This document shows, one piece after another, positions 23,801 through 34,741 of a stretch of DNA of 64,000 bases (the stretch's first letter is position 1; each line of letters starts with the position of its first letter). The stretch is from Linanthus parryae. Taxonomy: Eukaryota; Streptophyta; Magnoliopsida; Ericales; Polemoniaceae. Position numbers and translations under genes: made by a program. Location of the stretch: contig JALGPY010000008.1 in the NCBI GenBank assembly GCA_023055425.1, positions 12,673,501 through 12,737,500 of the forward strand, read 5' to 3'. The notes under the pieces were generated by a model that had not been told where the DNA came from, did no database searches, and was given only the letters and a program-made list of their open reading frames with translations.

Positions 23801-24379
23801 GGGTCCTACCCAAATATTTATTTGCTGAATTTTTTCTCCAAATTTGCATGCATGCACTACTCTCTCTCTCTCTCTCTTCATTCAACAACAACAACAACAT
23901 CTCCCTCACCCTAGAAAATTAAATTCACTCAACAACCTTGTTCAACTAGAAAATTAAATTCAACTACCTAAGATGTCAAACCTTAAAATGTACCTCAGTT
24001 CATCAATTTTGACACCCAAAAGTTGTTGTTTCTCTCTCTAGTCTATTCCAAAACCTCCATTGTTGGGTTTCAAAACAAAAACAAAGTTCGTTCGTTTGAA
24101 GACTTCGAATCCGTCGGAAACAAGAGTAAGTTTATCAACCTTAGTATCCCTTCGTTTTATCTTTTCATTTCAAAAGTAGTATTTTGAAAAAATTCGTATA
24201 TTCATTTTTCAACATTTTCGGAGATGTTCTGAAAATAGTATGAGATTCACCTTGAGGATATTGCGAAGGTCTTTGGAAGCCCTACAAGAAGCCCCAATAC
24301 GATCGATTTAAGTTCCATTTTGAGCTTGGGCATACAGAGGGCGTCCGGAACCTATAACGGGCGTACAATAACCCGTCAT

Positions 24380-24516
24380 GGGCGCCTACTGTATGCCCGA
24401 ATCTCAAAATGAGATATTCACCCATTGGGGCATCTAAGGGCGCCTACATTAAGGCGCCCCTAGAAGCCCATGGGCGAATAACCCATTTTGAGCTTCGGGC
24501 ATACACATAGGCGCCC
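24380..24516. repeat. left hairpin 1, imperfect inverted repeat
   Basis: The outer words GGGCGCCTA and TATGCCCGAA pair with TTCGGGCATA and TAGGCGCCC at the other end. The centre is GGCGCCTACATTAAGGCGCC. Several mismatches show it is the oldest of the three. Confidence 0.8.
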
Positions 24517-24547
24517 GGGAGGTTTAAATACGCCCGTGTGTGGTTTC

Positions 24548-24683
24548 GGGCGCCTAAGTGTATGCCCCAAGTTCAAACTAGTCTTTCACCTATGGGGCAT
24601 CTAGGGGCGCCTAGGTCAAGGCGCCCCTAGATGCCCCATAGGTGAAAGACTAGTTTGAACTTGGGGCATACACTTAGGCGCCC
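24548..24683. repeat. left hairpin 2, perfect 65-bp inverted repeat
   Basis: Arm 24548-24612 is the exact inverse complement of 24619-24683, with a 6-base loop. Each arm holds GGGCGCCTAAG, TATGCCCC and CATCTAGGGGCGCCT. A perfect arm of this length suggests recent formation or active maintenance. Confidence 0.95.
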
Positions 24684-24708
24684 GTGTTTGGTTACAGACG
24701 CCCCTCTG

Positions 24709-24819
24709 TATGCCCGAAGTTCAAACTGGGTCATTCACTTATGGGGCATCTAGGGGCGCCTAATCTAGGCGCCCCTAGATGCCCCATAAGTGAATGACTC
24801 AGTTTGAACTTCGGGCATA
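24709..24819. repeat. left hairpin 3, 54-bp inverted repeat
   Basis: Arms 24709-24762 and 24766-24819 match at 53 of 54 positions, with a 3-base loop. The core CATCTAGGGGCGCCTA is the same as in hairpin 2, but part of the stem differs in sequence. Confidence 0.93.
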
Positions 24820-24980
24820 CACTTAGGCGCCCTGGGGGGTGATGTATACGCCCGTGTATTGTTTCAGACGCCCTGGGCATACACTTAGGCGCCCTGGGGG
24901 GGTTATTGACTTTTCGGTGTTGACTTGTGACTTCTTAGTTGACCGTTGTGACATTATTGACTTTTCGGTTATCTGCAGGA

Positions 24981-27677
24981 ATGGGGAAAATCACTGTGCA
25001 ACTCATGTGGAATGGAGTTTGGGAGCTCGTCAATGGAAAATTTTTCTACGCACGCGGGGTGAACTACAAATCGAAGACGATGGTGCTGAAACAGGAGGAA
25101 ATTCCCACACTCCATAGTCTGAAGGAACGAGTTGCTTCGAGAATGGGATTGGACAAGCACCTAGCTCCATTCATAGAGTTAAGTTACATGCGACAAGGGA
25201 TTGAGCAGTATGAGCCATCAGAAATCACCGACGAAGACGATGTTTTGTTAATATTTGAGACATATGAACCAAAGGAGATCGTTCCCATGTTTGCCAAGTA
25301 CGACAATGACGGCTCGGTTGCAGCTGGGGGACAGTATTTGCAGAAGATGAATCCTCGCAGGGGAAATTCGGAGCTTCGTGCGTTACTTACTGATGATAGT
25401 CAGGAACATGAAGGCCCAACCTGTGAGGCCGGTTTTAACGAAACAGCGGTCTTGGTGGCGAACAACACATTTCAGGATGCAGCAGCGTAGGAAGGACCGC
25501 TTGACACGAATGTCGGGGGTTGGGAACATGAATGCCCAACCTGGGAGGCCGGTTTTAACGAAACAGCGGTCTTGGTGGCGAACAACACATGTCAGGATGC
25601 AACAGCGTTGGAAAGATTGTTTGACACTAATGTCGGTGGTCCTAGTTACGAGGGTGGAAGTTTGTCGGAGAATCCCGACTTGAACGAAGATCCGAACGCT
25701 GACCCGCACGGGCCATCAAGTGGAGATGACACAACAGACGACGATGTACCGGTTAACAGGGGTCCTTGGGCCACAGGTTTACAGCATCATCCCACGCTTG
25801 CGATTGAAGCCGACGCCGTTGCCAGTAACAGCAGGCCCGATGGATCTACGTTAAAGCTTGATGATTTGTTTGAATCAGCAAAGGAAATCAAGAATATCCT
25901 ACGGGGTCCTGCAACTCAACAAGGGTGGCAATGGACAAGTGTAAAGACAGAGAGCACAAGGGTCGTTCTCAAATGTCGCGATCCTCATTGTCAGTGGTAC
26001 ATGGCTGCTTATAAAGGGAAACAAGAGAGATTTTACACGGTTAAGCGATACAAAAACATCCACACTTGTTCCGCGATCACCACAAATTTCAAGCATGCGA
26101 ACGTGAATGTCGATGACATCGCCTATGGAATGATTGATCGATATCGGAACGGGCAGCCTCGCCCTAGCAGACATGACATCGTCGCGTACGTGCAACTTGC
26201 CTTCAAGTGCTCCGTCACTAAATGGATATGCTACCAGTCTAGGCAGAGGGCGTTCCAGATCATTCACGGTAGCCGAGAAGAACAGTACCAACAACTCCCT
26301 GCATTCTTCTACATGTTGGAGTCTTTGAACCCTGGGTCCTACACGAAGATAGAGCGCGACGAAGAAAGCAGATTCAAGTACTGTTTCATGGGTATAAAAG
26401 CTCAGCTGGATGGAATCAACTTCATGCGACCACTAGTGGTCATCGATGCCGGTCACATGAAGAACGAGCCATTGCAGGTCGTAGTTGCGACAATGGTCGA
26501 TGGACGGAGGCAGTGTTATCCAATTGCATGGGGCATAATTGACACCGAGTGCAATGAGGCCTGGGGGTAGTTCCTTCAGCAGCTGAGGCTTTTCGTCCCG
26601 AACGACAAGTATCTCACATTTCTTTTCGACAGGTATCAGGCCATTAAACACGCAGTCGCGACAGAGTACCCAAATGCACAACATGTGCACTGCTGGTGGC
26701 ACATCAAGATGAACTTGATAAAGCTGTATGGCCCCGGAAAGTGGGTGAATCTCTTCTGGAATGCTGCGGAGGCCGACACTATAGATAAATGTCGCAGTTT
26801 TCTTCACACATTGGCAGTGGAGCACCATGCGAAACGTAATTTCCCAAATAATAAGAGTTTTTCAATCGCAGAATACCTTATGGAAAAATGTCCTCCCGAG
26901 AAATGGAGTCGGGCGTTCGCGGTCAACACTAGATTTGACATGTTCTCTTCCAATCACGCAGAATCTATGAACTCAATGTTAAAGGATGCGAGATATCATT
27001 GCGGGCTCTCGTACTGTTCGTTTGCGCTCAGACAAATGTCTCAGTGGTTTTACGATAGGCGGACCGAAACTGGCACTTGGAACACAAAGTTGACCCCAGA
27101 GGGCGAGGCAATCATGCAGAAGAATCTTAACGACGCAAAAATGCTACACATCACACAGCTGGATGCACTTGAATTCCGTGTAACAGGTAGGAACCATGGC
27201 ACTGCCAAAGTGTACTTCTCGGAGGGGTACTGGGTTTGCGATTGCGGCAAGTTCCAGTTGGACTGGCAACCGTGTGTCCACGCTTGTGCGTGCGCTCCAA
27301 TACTTAGAAAACAAAATCCTCATATGGGGATGGAAGAAGGGTTGCCTCCTTTAGACGGGCTTGTCATGTACAATTTCACGAGCAGCACCTACAGTGCGGA
27401 CTTCTACAAGAGATCTTACGCCGGGAAAATTGAGGTTATTCCTGATCGTATAGACTGGGATACACGTCGGATCCCACCGGAGATAAGCAACATTGTCACT
27501 CTTCCACCAGTGAAGGTAGTGAAACGTGGAGCACCACAGACAACCAGGATACCGTCTGAAGGAGAAAAACGTAGGTATGGTACTAGGAAGCACAAGTGCT
27601 CTCGATGTGATAAGGAAGGCCATAACGTGAAGACATGCCCCACGAGGGAGGATGACCGGCTAATTACACATGATTGA
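24981..27677 (+). pseudogene. MURA-type Mutator transposase with two premature amber stops
   Basis: One 898-codon frame interrupted only by TAG at codon 170 (25488-25490) and TAG at codon 530 (26568-26570). The duplicated copy suggests TTG was original at the first; the family pattern W-x-FL suggests TGG at the second. The N-terminal 120 residues look like the PB1-like domain of plant MULE transposases. The DDE-type core has D489 (VIDAGHMKN), D550 (FDRYQAI, before HCWWH) and E661 (NHAESMN). A SWIM zinc finger (CDC 753-755, CVH 765-767) and a C-terminal CCHC knuckle CSRCDKEGHNVKTC (873-886) complete the family layout. A 120-bp in-frame duplication lies at 25404-25643. The start follows a probable leader-intron acceptor. 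Without readthrough it cannot make full-length transposase. Confidence 0.93.
25404..25643 (+). repeat. 120-bp tandem in-frame duplication inside the transposase
   Basis: 25404-25523 and 25524-25643 are close copies (shared words GGCCGGTTTTAACGAAAC and GGTGGCGAACAACACAT). The unit is 40 codons, so the frame is kept. The first copy carries the TAG where the second has TTG. Confidence 0.93.
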
Positions 27678-27920
27678 AACTTGTTGCTTATTGATTAATG
27701 CAAGTTTAGTAGTTGCGGATGTAATATTTAAGTCTTTTGAAGTTGGTTTTGGTGGTTGTAATCTTATCTAGTTTAATGTAGTCCACTAAAAAAGTAAACG
27801 GTCGGTGTTGTGGTCAAACTATAGTCAACTATTCAGTGCATCCTAAGTCATGCCACTTGTTTCGGCAATGTAATGTCAAAATAGAACCAAAAAGTCAAAC
27901 AAATTGAATATGGAGCCATA
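27678..27920 (+). other. 3' untranslated region of the transposase gene
   Basis: AT-rich sequence between the transposase stop and the central hairpin array. No separate gene. Confidence 0.5.
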
Positions 27921-27924
27921 GGGG

Positions 27925-28350
27925 CGTATATCCTTATTCGGGCGCCCTAGTAAGGATACAGGGCGCCCGAATTAGGGTATAGAGGCGCCCCCCAGCTGGG
28001 AAGCAAGGCAAATTTTTCACCCAGAAGCCCAGGGGCGCATACAGGGGTTCCTAGGCAGTTCCTAGAAGCCCCTGTATACGCCCCTGGGCTTCAGTTTTCA
28101 CCCAGAAGCCCAGGGGCGCATACAGGGGTGCCTAGGCGGTTCCTAGAAGCCCCTGTATGCGCCCCTGGGCTTCTGGGTGAAAAATTTTTCACCCAGAAGC
28201 CCAGGGGCGCATACAGGGGTGCCTAGGCAGTTCCTAGAAGCCCCTGTATACGCCCATGGGCTTCTGGTTGAAAAATTTTTCACCCAGAAGCCCAGGGGCG
28301 CATACAGGGGTGCCTAGGCAGTTCCTAAGCACCCCTGTATACGCCCCATG
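27925..28350. repeat. central hairpin array between the two convergent genes
   Basis: A left imperfect hairpin (27925-28000) is followed by four tandem units of about 80-90 bp, near 28019-28094, 28099-28179, 28190-28270 and 28281-28350. In the second unit the 30-bp arms 28099-28128 and 28150-28179 are exactly complementary (CACCCAGAAGCCCAGGGG ... and inverse). The units share AGGGGCGCATACAGGGG and TGCCTAGGC. AT-rich AAAAATTTTT joins separate units 2 and 3, and 3 and 4. The array sits between the 3' ends of both genes. Confidence 0.93.
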
Positions 28351-28531
28351 ACTATTGTGTTATTTTAGTAAAGTTTTTTTAGGCAGTGATTGTAATATTT
28401 GTTTTAATAATTTGTTTCATTGCTCGAATCGGTTGTTTCATTTATCACAAAAAGCAAATAAACTATAATGACAAAAAAATTTCATTGATCACGTCAATTA
28501 CAAAAGATGGAATAATCAGTCATGAATACAA

Positions 28532-31500
28532 CTACACGTAAGGATACCAAATTGGTTCTCCTGGCGGGTCTATTCTATTGCCATATGTGTCTACAGTGAT
28601 GAATCTAAAAAAAGTCTTCCATATTGCCACCGCATATTCTTTCCTTATAAGCTTCTGGTCCCCTTGGTATGATTGAAACTCTCCTCTAATTGTGGGATCC
28701 TCGATGACCTTCTCGATCATGCGCAACATATACAATGCACTGCAACTTGGGAGATCACATTGGTGTCTCGGCTCCTTAATCTTCGGCAATTTGAATACCT
28801 TAAGGACCTTCGGGCAAAACTTGGCCCGCTTAGCAACTTGCTCTTCCCCAAACTCCTGCAGCAATCTCGGAAAATTTGTGCACAGTCGAGCCAAGTCCCA
28901 ATTATTACGCCCCGAAAACTTCATTGGATCGTACACCTTCACACAAATCCGTCCCTTCTCGAACACGTCTATGTAAACGAGAATCCAATGTTGAAATCCC
29001 TTCACTGGCCGCTTAGTCCTCCAAGGCATGAACCACCTCCTCGCAAGCGATCCCTTGGAACCCCTCATAGGCTTGTTACCTCTAAAGTATTCAGAAGTCT
29101 TCTTCTTTAGGGTTTCAAAATCATAATCTACTTGAAAAGCTTTGAACCAATCCTCATCCGTAATAACCGTGTCCGTCCTTGGAGCGCCAAACTTTTTTGA
29201 GTAATTAAGCCTCTGGGTATACGTGCATTCGTCTACATGTTCCCACCCGAAAAGTTTTCCTACTTCCATTATGTAACGGAAGAATGGCCGAGATCTTGTC
29301 TTTATCCCACAATCCAAATATGGGTAACGTGTATCTTCATCATTAAGCCAGATGTCAAAACACCGATGCAACTTGGGGTCTTGCTTACGCATGTCGGCCA
29401 CGGAGAATCCAGGCTTCATATGGTTCGCAAACATATCGATAGACGGGTTATATAATTTGGCGTACGGCGTCTTCTCCCAAGGGATCTTTGCACGGTTTCG
29501 AAGCAGATATCGACCGCCTTCCATTGGTTGCAGGTAGTCCAATTCATGCACGGGCACCATTTCAGTGTACATAGACAGAGGGGTCCAGCACTCTTCTTTT
29601 TCCTTGTGCTCGCCTACTTCAAAAAATGGATTCTGCCCGTCCGCAGTGAAAGGGGTTAAAACATGTAGCCTATCCCAGCGAGACTGCTCTTCTGGTTCAT
29701 CCGTCACCCCTTCATCCAACTCTTCATCCGAGATCTCATCTTGGGCCAACTCTGTTTCCTCGTTTATCCCATCGATGTCGCCGTGAAACTCTATTTCCTC
29801 GTTTCCTGATCCATCCTGAAGAATTAAGAAAATTTGTACAGTCGAAAATATAACATCACGAAATTAGAGAAAGCAATGATTCACCGCCAATAGTACCTGT
29901 GACATGGAGGGCCCTACTTCCTTGATGCAGGGAACATCGTGATAAACACTTAACAGCCTATCTTGAGCTTTAGCAGTTTTTTTGTATGTGTCTACCTCGT
30001 TGGTGACGGCATCCAAGCACGAGTTTAACTCGTGAGTCCCAATAAAGTGTGCCCCCCAGATTCTGAGGTACCACCCGTTCACTTCGTATTTCACAGAGAA
30101 GTTCGGAACGAGTGTTCTGAGGTGCTTCATGAAGAAACACACATAGAATCCACAGTCATGCCTACAACAAAAATAATTCACAAATAGATAAGAAAATAAT
30201 GTAAAAAAATGAATTGCAACTAAAATTAAGTGTAGTTCACAAACCCGTTATTCTGGTGCGGAATCTCGGACCACACATATTTTGGTTTCCATGTCATTAT
30301 GTCCTCCTTGTAAGCGACTTTATAATGGGCGCAAAGGCTATCGTGAATTAACTTCACTTTATGTTCCACCCGCCTCTCCATATACTCATCGGATGAGTCA
30401 AATACGAAAACACCCTTGTGTTCTAAGCTCACCACAAGCAGATAGTAGTGATGATCTCGGATGCCTATTGGGAGTGCAATCTGAAAAGCAACATAAAATA
30501 CGAAGTATTAGGATATGATTACAATACGAACTAAAATATGAAGTTATTAGAATATGATTACCATGGAGAGCTCAGATATAGAAGCAGGAAGATATTCGTG
30601 GTCTAGGTAAAATGGTAACTCTTGATCATATACTCCGAAAATATTTATTGGTGCATAACAAATTTTCCGATCATGTTTCTTCTCTTCAGCCGTCAGAATG
30701 GCCGTCATGCACATCATCGTCTGCAAGCATTTACAACTTAGAAAATTTTCGACAAATTACAAAAAAATGCAAGTTAAATAAAAACTTACCGAGTCTGTCA
30801 TCCACTCATCGCGTGAATACTCGTACGCGTGTGAGAACGTTATCTTGTCGCCACCACTGATGTTAACCAATACCTTTCTGTAAACAAAAATGAAGTTAAA
30901 TTACACAAATGATACGATACTAATAAGAGCTAAATAAAAGGAAAATTGTAAAATATTGATCTCTTACTGGCTAAAAATAGAAAGCCGTCTGGCCTTTTCT
31001 TTGGCGGTGGCGGTAGGAGGCTCGACCATGCTCTTAGGGACCCGAGTGAAGTAGGAATGCCACCAGCACTGGTCGATGCTTGGTTCATCAGGAAATGAAA
31101 CACTGATCGGTGCAACTGGTAGATCGGGACATTCACTAACAGGTTGTGCCTCGGCATTAGGCAATTCTGCGCGTTGTTCCTCGGCATGTGAGACTAATGG
31201 TGAAGTCTGACCAACGGGTTGTGCCCCTTCTTCCTCGACAGTTTGGACCAATGGTGAATCGCGAGCATCGTTAGAATCTTGTGTGCCCATCTGTCTAGCA
31301 CCACTGGTTTTGTCTGTCAACCCATCTAGCCTCTCCGTCAACCCATCTAGCCTCGCCGTCACATCATCCAGCTTCCTCATACACGCATCGATATTCACCT
31401 TCTGCTCATTCTTCATTCTCTGAAAAGCCATCTCCATGTTTGTCATTCGGGATTTCATCGTTGTCATACCCAAATCCATTCTTGTCATTTGGGACTTCAT

Positions 31501-33169
31501 CGAAGTCAGCATACTGATGATAAGATCCATCCCATCTACCATTTCCTCAGTCCGGGCTCTCTTTCTTGGTTGTGCCTCCTCAGTTTCCTCGGACACTTCA
31601 TCAGTCTCCCTTTCGCGATCCTGACGCTTCTTCGACCTTTGCTCGGCACCTACTTCCCCACTGGGTGAGGACAGGGGTGCGTTAATCATTCGATCAAAAT
31701 CCTCCCTAAAGCGCTCTTCAGTCATGACATCATGTGGAGCTGCAGCAGGTGGGCTTGGCAATGGCGTTGGAGCTGCAGCAGGTGGGCTTGGCAATGGCGT
31801 TTCACTTGTTTGCTGACTCTTTTTCTGAGTTTGCCTTTTTCCCTTGGTTGTCGCCGGCCTTGGCACATCGGCCTCCCCTTCACTTGGCGGTGGCGTTCCA
31901 CTTGTTCGCTTACTCTTTTTCTGAGTTTGCTTTTTTCCCTGCTTTTCACTTGTTTTCTTACTCGCACCCAAATTCCTCGTCGTCTTAGTCCCCGACATCT
32001 GAAACGGTTGCATCTGAATAGCTGCACCGGAGTAGACAACGCATCGGCCACCCAACTTACTCGTCAGGTCCGGAAACAATGGAAGATACGGATTAGCTTC
32101 CATATGAGCCAAGTACTGAAGCCAGTACCAACTCTGCTCCTCCGCAGGAGTGGGGTGAAGTGTCGGGCGAACATATGTGATTGACGCCACAAGCCTGGTC
32201 ACTGATTCATCATCAGCCCTGACCTGTAGAGGATAGTACGCCGCCACTCTGGGAAGTACCCCTTCGTCCCTGCTAGCCAAGAGGGGTACCATCTGTGGGA
32301 TTGCTTTGTAGGCCCAAGCCTGCGCGGAGAGACGAATCGCAGTAAGCATATAACATTTTAGATTTAACTAACAATAAAAAATGCATAACTAACACAATTA
32401 CCGCAGCAACGAAAGGGAAGGCGGTGAGCGAGTAAGTTGGTTTGGTAAAGACGCAATGTTTCATCCCGCCGAGTAATTTTTCAAAGCATTCCATACCCCA
32501 ATCGTAGGCGTTACAGAACTCAAAGTCATTGCACTTCTGTATCACTGCGGCGGGCATCACATCATGGCCGCCGGTGTTGTGCCATAACCTACCAATTATT
32601 GCAGCCACTAATAACTTCACAAATCTTTTCAACGTAGCCGAGTCCATTTGCTTATCAGGATCTTCGGAGTACGGGTGTTCGCTATCGATGCCTTCCAGAT
32701 AATTTTCCAACGTAGTTCCATTCACTTTCCCGTACACACTCGTGAAATTGGGGCCAAACACGGTCTGAACAAGGGCATAATCTGCCATCCTCTCGTCGAG
32801 CTGCTCATCGTTATGAGACTTAAAGACGTTAAGTCCACTGCAGAGAACAAACTCTTGTAGGGAGAATCGCAGCGGGAAGGTCCCAAAGTTGAACCATATT
32901 TCACGGTCATGAGGGTTAGTGTTAATCCGACGCTGGATAAGTAAGTCGAGGAGCGTCTTCGAGAACACTTGGTCATATCGATAGGTCAAAAGCCATGCCA
33001 AGTTAGGGAGCCGCTGTCGCACTAAAGTTCTAACGTCTTCCCGTCTGGTAAGCCTTGTAAACACTATCCATGACCTCTTCCGCGAACGAAACGTCAACTT
33101 ATACCTCCTTAATTCGGCTCGATTAGCGGCAGCGGGTAAACGACCAAGTTGGTCCAAGGAGATCAAATC
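28532..33169 (-). CDS. DUF1985 and tandem Ulp1-like (C48) protease gene of the Mutator-like element, seven exons
   Basis: Predicted exons (minus): 33169-32402, 32319-30968, 30877-30790, 30720-30562, 30480-30245, 30161-29897, 29815-28532. All junctions are GT-AG and keep one open frame of 1,383 codons. Residues about 20-256 contain DUF1985 (FPLRFSLQEFVLCSGL, RLWHNTGGHD). A basic, Pro-rich linker with QTQKKS repeats and a Met-rich heptad coiled coil (about 560-640) follows. A first Ulp1-like site has H800 (HHYYLLVV), D817, Q865 and C871 (QNNGHDC). A second has H1232 (HWILVYID), D1252 (KVYDPM), Q1308 and C1314 (QCDLPSC). C48 proteases process SUMO-like proteins; the target here is unknown. No start ATG was found: a TGA precedes the first exon in frame and a CAG acceptor lies at 33170-33172, so a first exon is missing. 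Unlike the transposase, the frame is intact. Confidence 0.85.
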
Positions 33170-33239
33170 CTGTCAAATAAACCAATAAGTAGTCAATTAT
33201 CAATAAGTACTCAGAAAATTAGTCATAACTTTATGAACT

Positions 33240-33600
33240 TATCATCTACGGGCACATACTCAAAAAACTAATCACAATTTTCTCAAGTTCCCAGCACGGG
33301 CGCATACAAGCTGAGAACTTGGAAAAAAAACACTGAGTAAGCCAAGGGGGCATACAGGGGCGTCCTGTAAGCCCCCTTGGCTTACTCAGTCAAAAAATAT
33401 TCTCAATATCCCAGTAGGGCGCATACAGCATGTTCTGGATGCCCCCAACAATTGAGGTATGCGCCCTAGATGTGAAACAAGGAAAAAATTTGACCCCGAA
33501 GCCCAGGGGCGCACACCGGGGCGCCTGGTATCTGTCTAGGTTGCTTCACAGGGCTTCTAGGCGCCCTTGTGAAGCAACCTAGTCCAAGCAGGTGTTTGTT
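33240..33600. repeat. right hairpin array upstream of the DUF1985/Ulp1 gene
   Basis: Arms 33333-33350 and 33372-33389 (CTGAGTAAGCCAAGGGGG and inverse) pair exactly around GCATACAGGGGCGTCC. Arms 33536-33550 and 33568-33582 (CTAGGTTGCTTCACA and inverse) pair exactly. GGGCGCATACA words recur at about 33299 and 33418. The array may lie in a leader intron of the minus-strand gene. Confidence 0.88.
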
Positions 33601-33620
33601 GAGCCATGGTGTTTATTTTT

Positions 33621-34162
33621 CCAAATCCCGGGACCACCTATTAAGCCCTCAACCATGGCCTTATCCTATACCTCATACCCCCAGGTATTGAGGTGGCTTA
33701 CTGTGAAATGACATCTGCCCTTTTTCTTTAGCTTATTTTGTTGCCTTAGCCCTTCCAATTAACTGTTTTGTATAAGGGTAAATTAGTCTTTTCAGATATA
33801 ATATTGTCTATCCTGTACAAAAGCAAACACGATCTTAAATTGGACCCAGCACTATCAATACCAGTACTATCTATTCCATCACTATTGATACCATCACTAC
33901 CAATCTCTCACATTTAAGCCGAAAAACAAACGAGGCCTAGGAGTATACACTACTTTGACCCAGGCACAAAACAAAAAAGATGGCCCGAAACAAAAATAGC
34001 ACACGTTAACCAAAATTGTGGCCCGAGATGTTTCTTAACCCAAACACTCTAAATCAGACCCACATGACTTTCAATGTCCATTCTTTATGCAAAGTCAATA
34101 ATTTCTACTCTGCACGGGAATAAATAGTGCAGAGAGAAGATAAAAAGTACAGGAGTGAATGC
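33621..34162. other. intergenic DNA between two transposons, no gene seen
   Basis: AT-rich, with short ACTATCAATACCA-like repeats near 33850-33900. The right end of the Mutator-like element could extend into it. Confidence 0.35.
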
Positions 34163-34741
34163 TTAGAGCATTTCCAACCATCCTCCATTTCTTCATATTT
34201 GGTGATTTTTTTGAAGATTTTAGTCTCCAACCTCAAATCTCCATTTATCTACTTCTCCAAAAGAAATAGAGATTTTTTTAGGCCTCCAACCATGTTTGAC
34301 CAAACAAATTCCATTTCTCCATTGTCTATTTTTTCTCCGTTTATTTGGAGGTGGAGATGTTCATCTCCAACCATCCTCCATTTCTTTAAAAAAATCTCCA
34401 TTCTCCATTTTTCCATTCTCCATTTTTCCCTCCAGAATTGAAGAAAAAAATGGAGAATGGAGATTCATCTCCATTTCATCGATTTGCGTGTAAAATGAAT
34501 AATTTAACTCTAATTGTGTATATTGTGACTTAAAACATATATATTATTGGTAAAAGTATGATATATTGAAAATTGTTAACTATTACGAATAAAAAATAAT
34601 AATATAAGTTTATATTCATTCTAGTAACTTATAAATAAAAATTAAAATTAACATTTTCGGACAAAACATTAATATAAAAAAGTGAACACATACAATTATT
34701 ACTAAATAAAAAAATTTAAAAAAACAAAAACATAAAGGCAT

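Larger units (their letters stand above)
24126..24978 (+). other. probable leader intron of the transposase gene
   Basis: Donor GTAAGT at 24126-24131 after a leader rich in CT and CAA. Acceptor TTATCTGCAG ends at 24978, two bases before the start codon. The intron would contain the whole left hairpin array. Predicted from splice signals only. Confidence 0.5.
23800..33620. mobile_element. Kaonashi-like (non-TIR) Mutator-like element, ends uncertain
   Basis: One unit is suggested by three things: a MURA-type transposase gene (+), a convergent DUF1985/Ulp1 gene (-), and GC-rich hairpin arrays sharing the words GGCGCATACAGGGG, GGCATACA and GGCGCCTAGG at the left, centre and right. MULEs that carry Ulp1-type genes are known as Kaonashi elements, and many lack long terminal inverted repeats. 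I found neither a convincing TIR nor a 9-bp duplication, so both outer limits are estimates. Confidence 0.75.

Noticed and set aside
28532..29749. 405-codon ORF as an independent gene
   Set aside because: A CAG acceptor at 29816-29818 and in-frame joins link it to upstream exons, and it has no ATG at its start.
31732..32184. 150-codon plus-strand ORF with Trp/Ser repeats
   Set aside because: Antisense shadow of the Pro-rich linker in exon 2 of the DUF1985/Ulp1 gene.
23580..33950. terminal inverted repeats of the Mutator-like element
   Set aside because: I compared sequence near 23590-23660 with 33600-33950 and found no convincing inverse match or 9-bp duplication.
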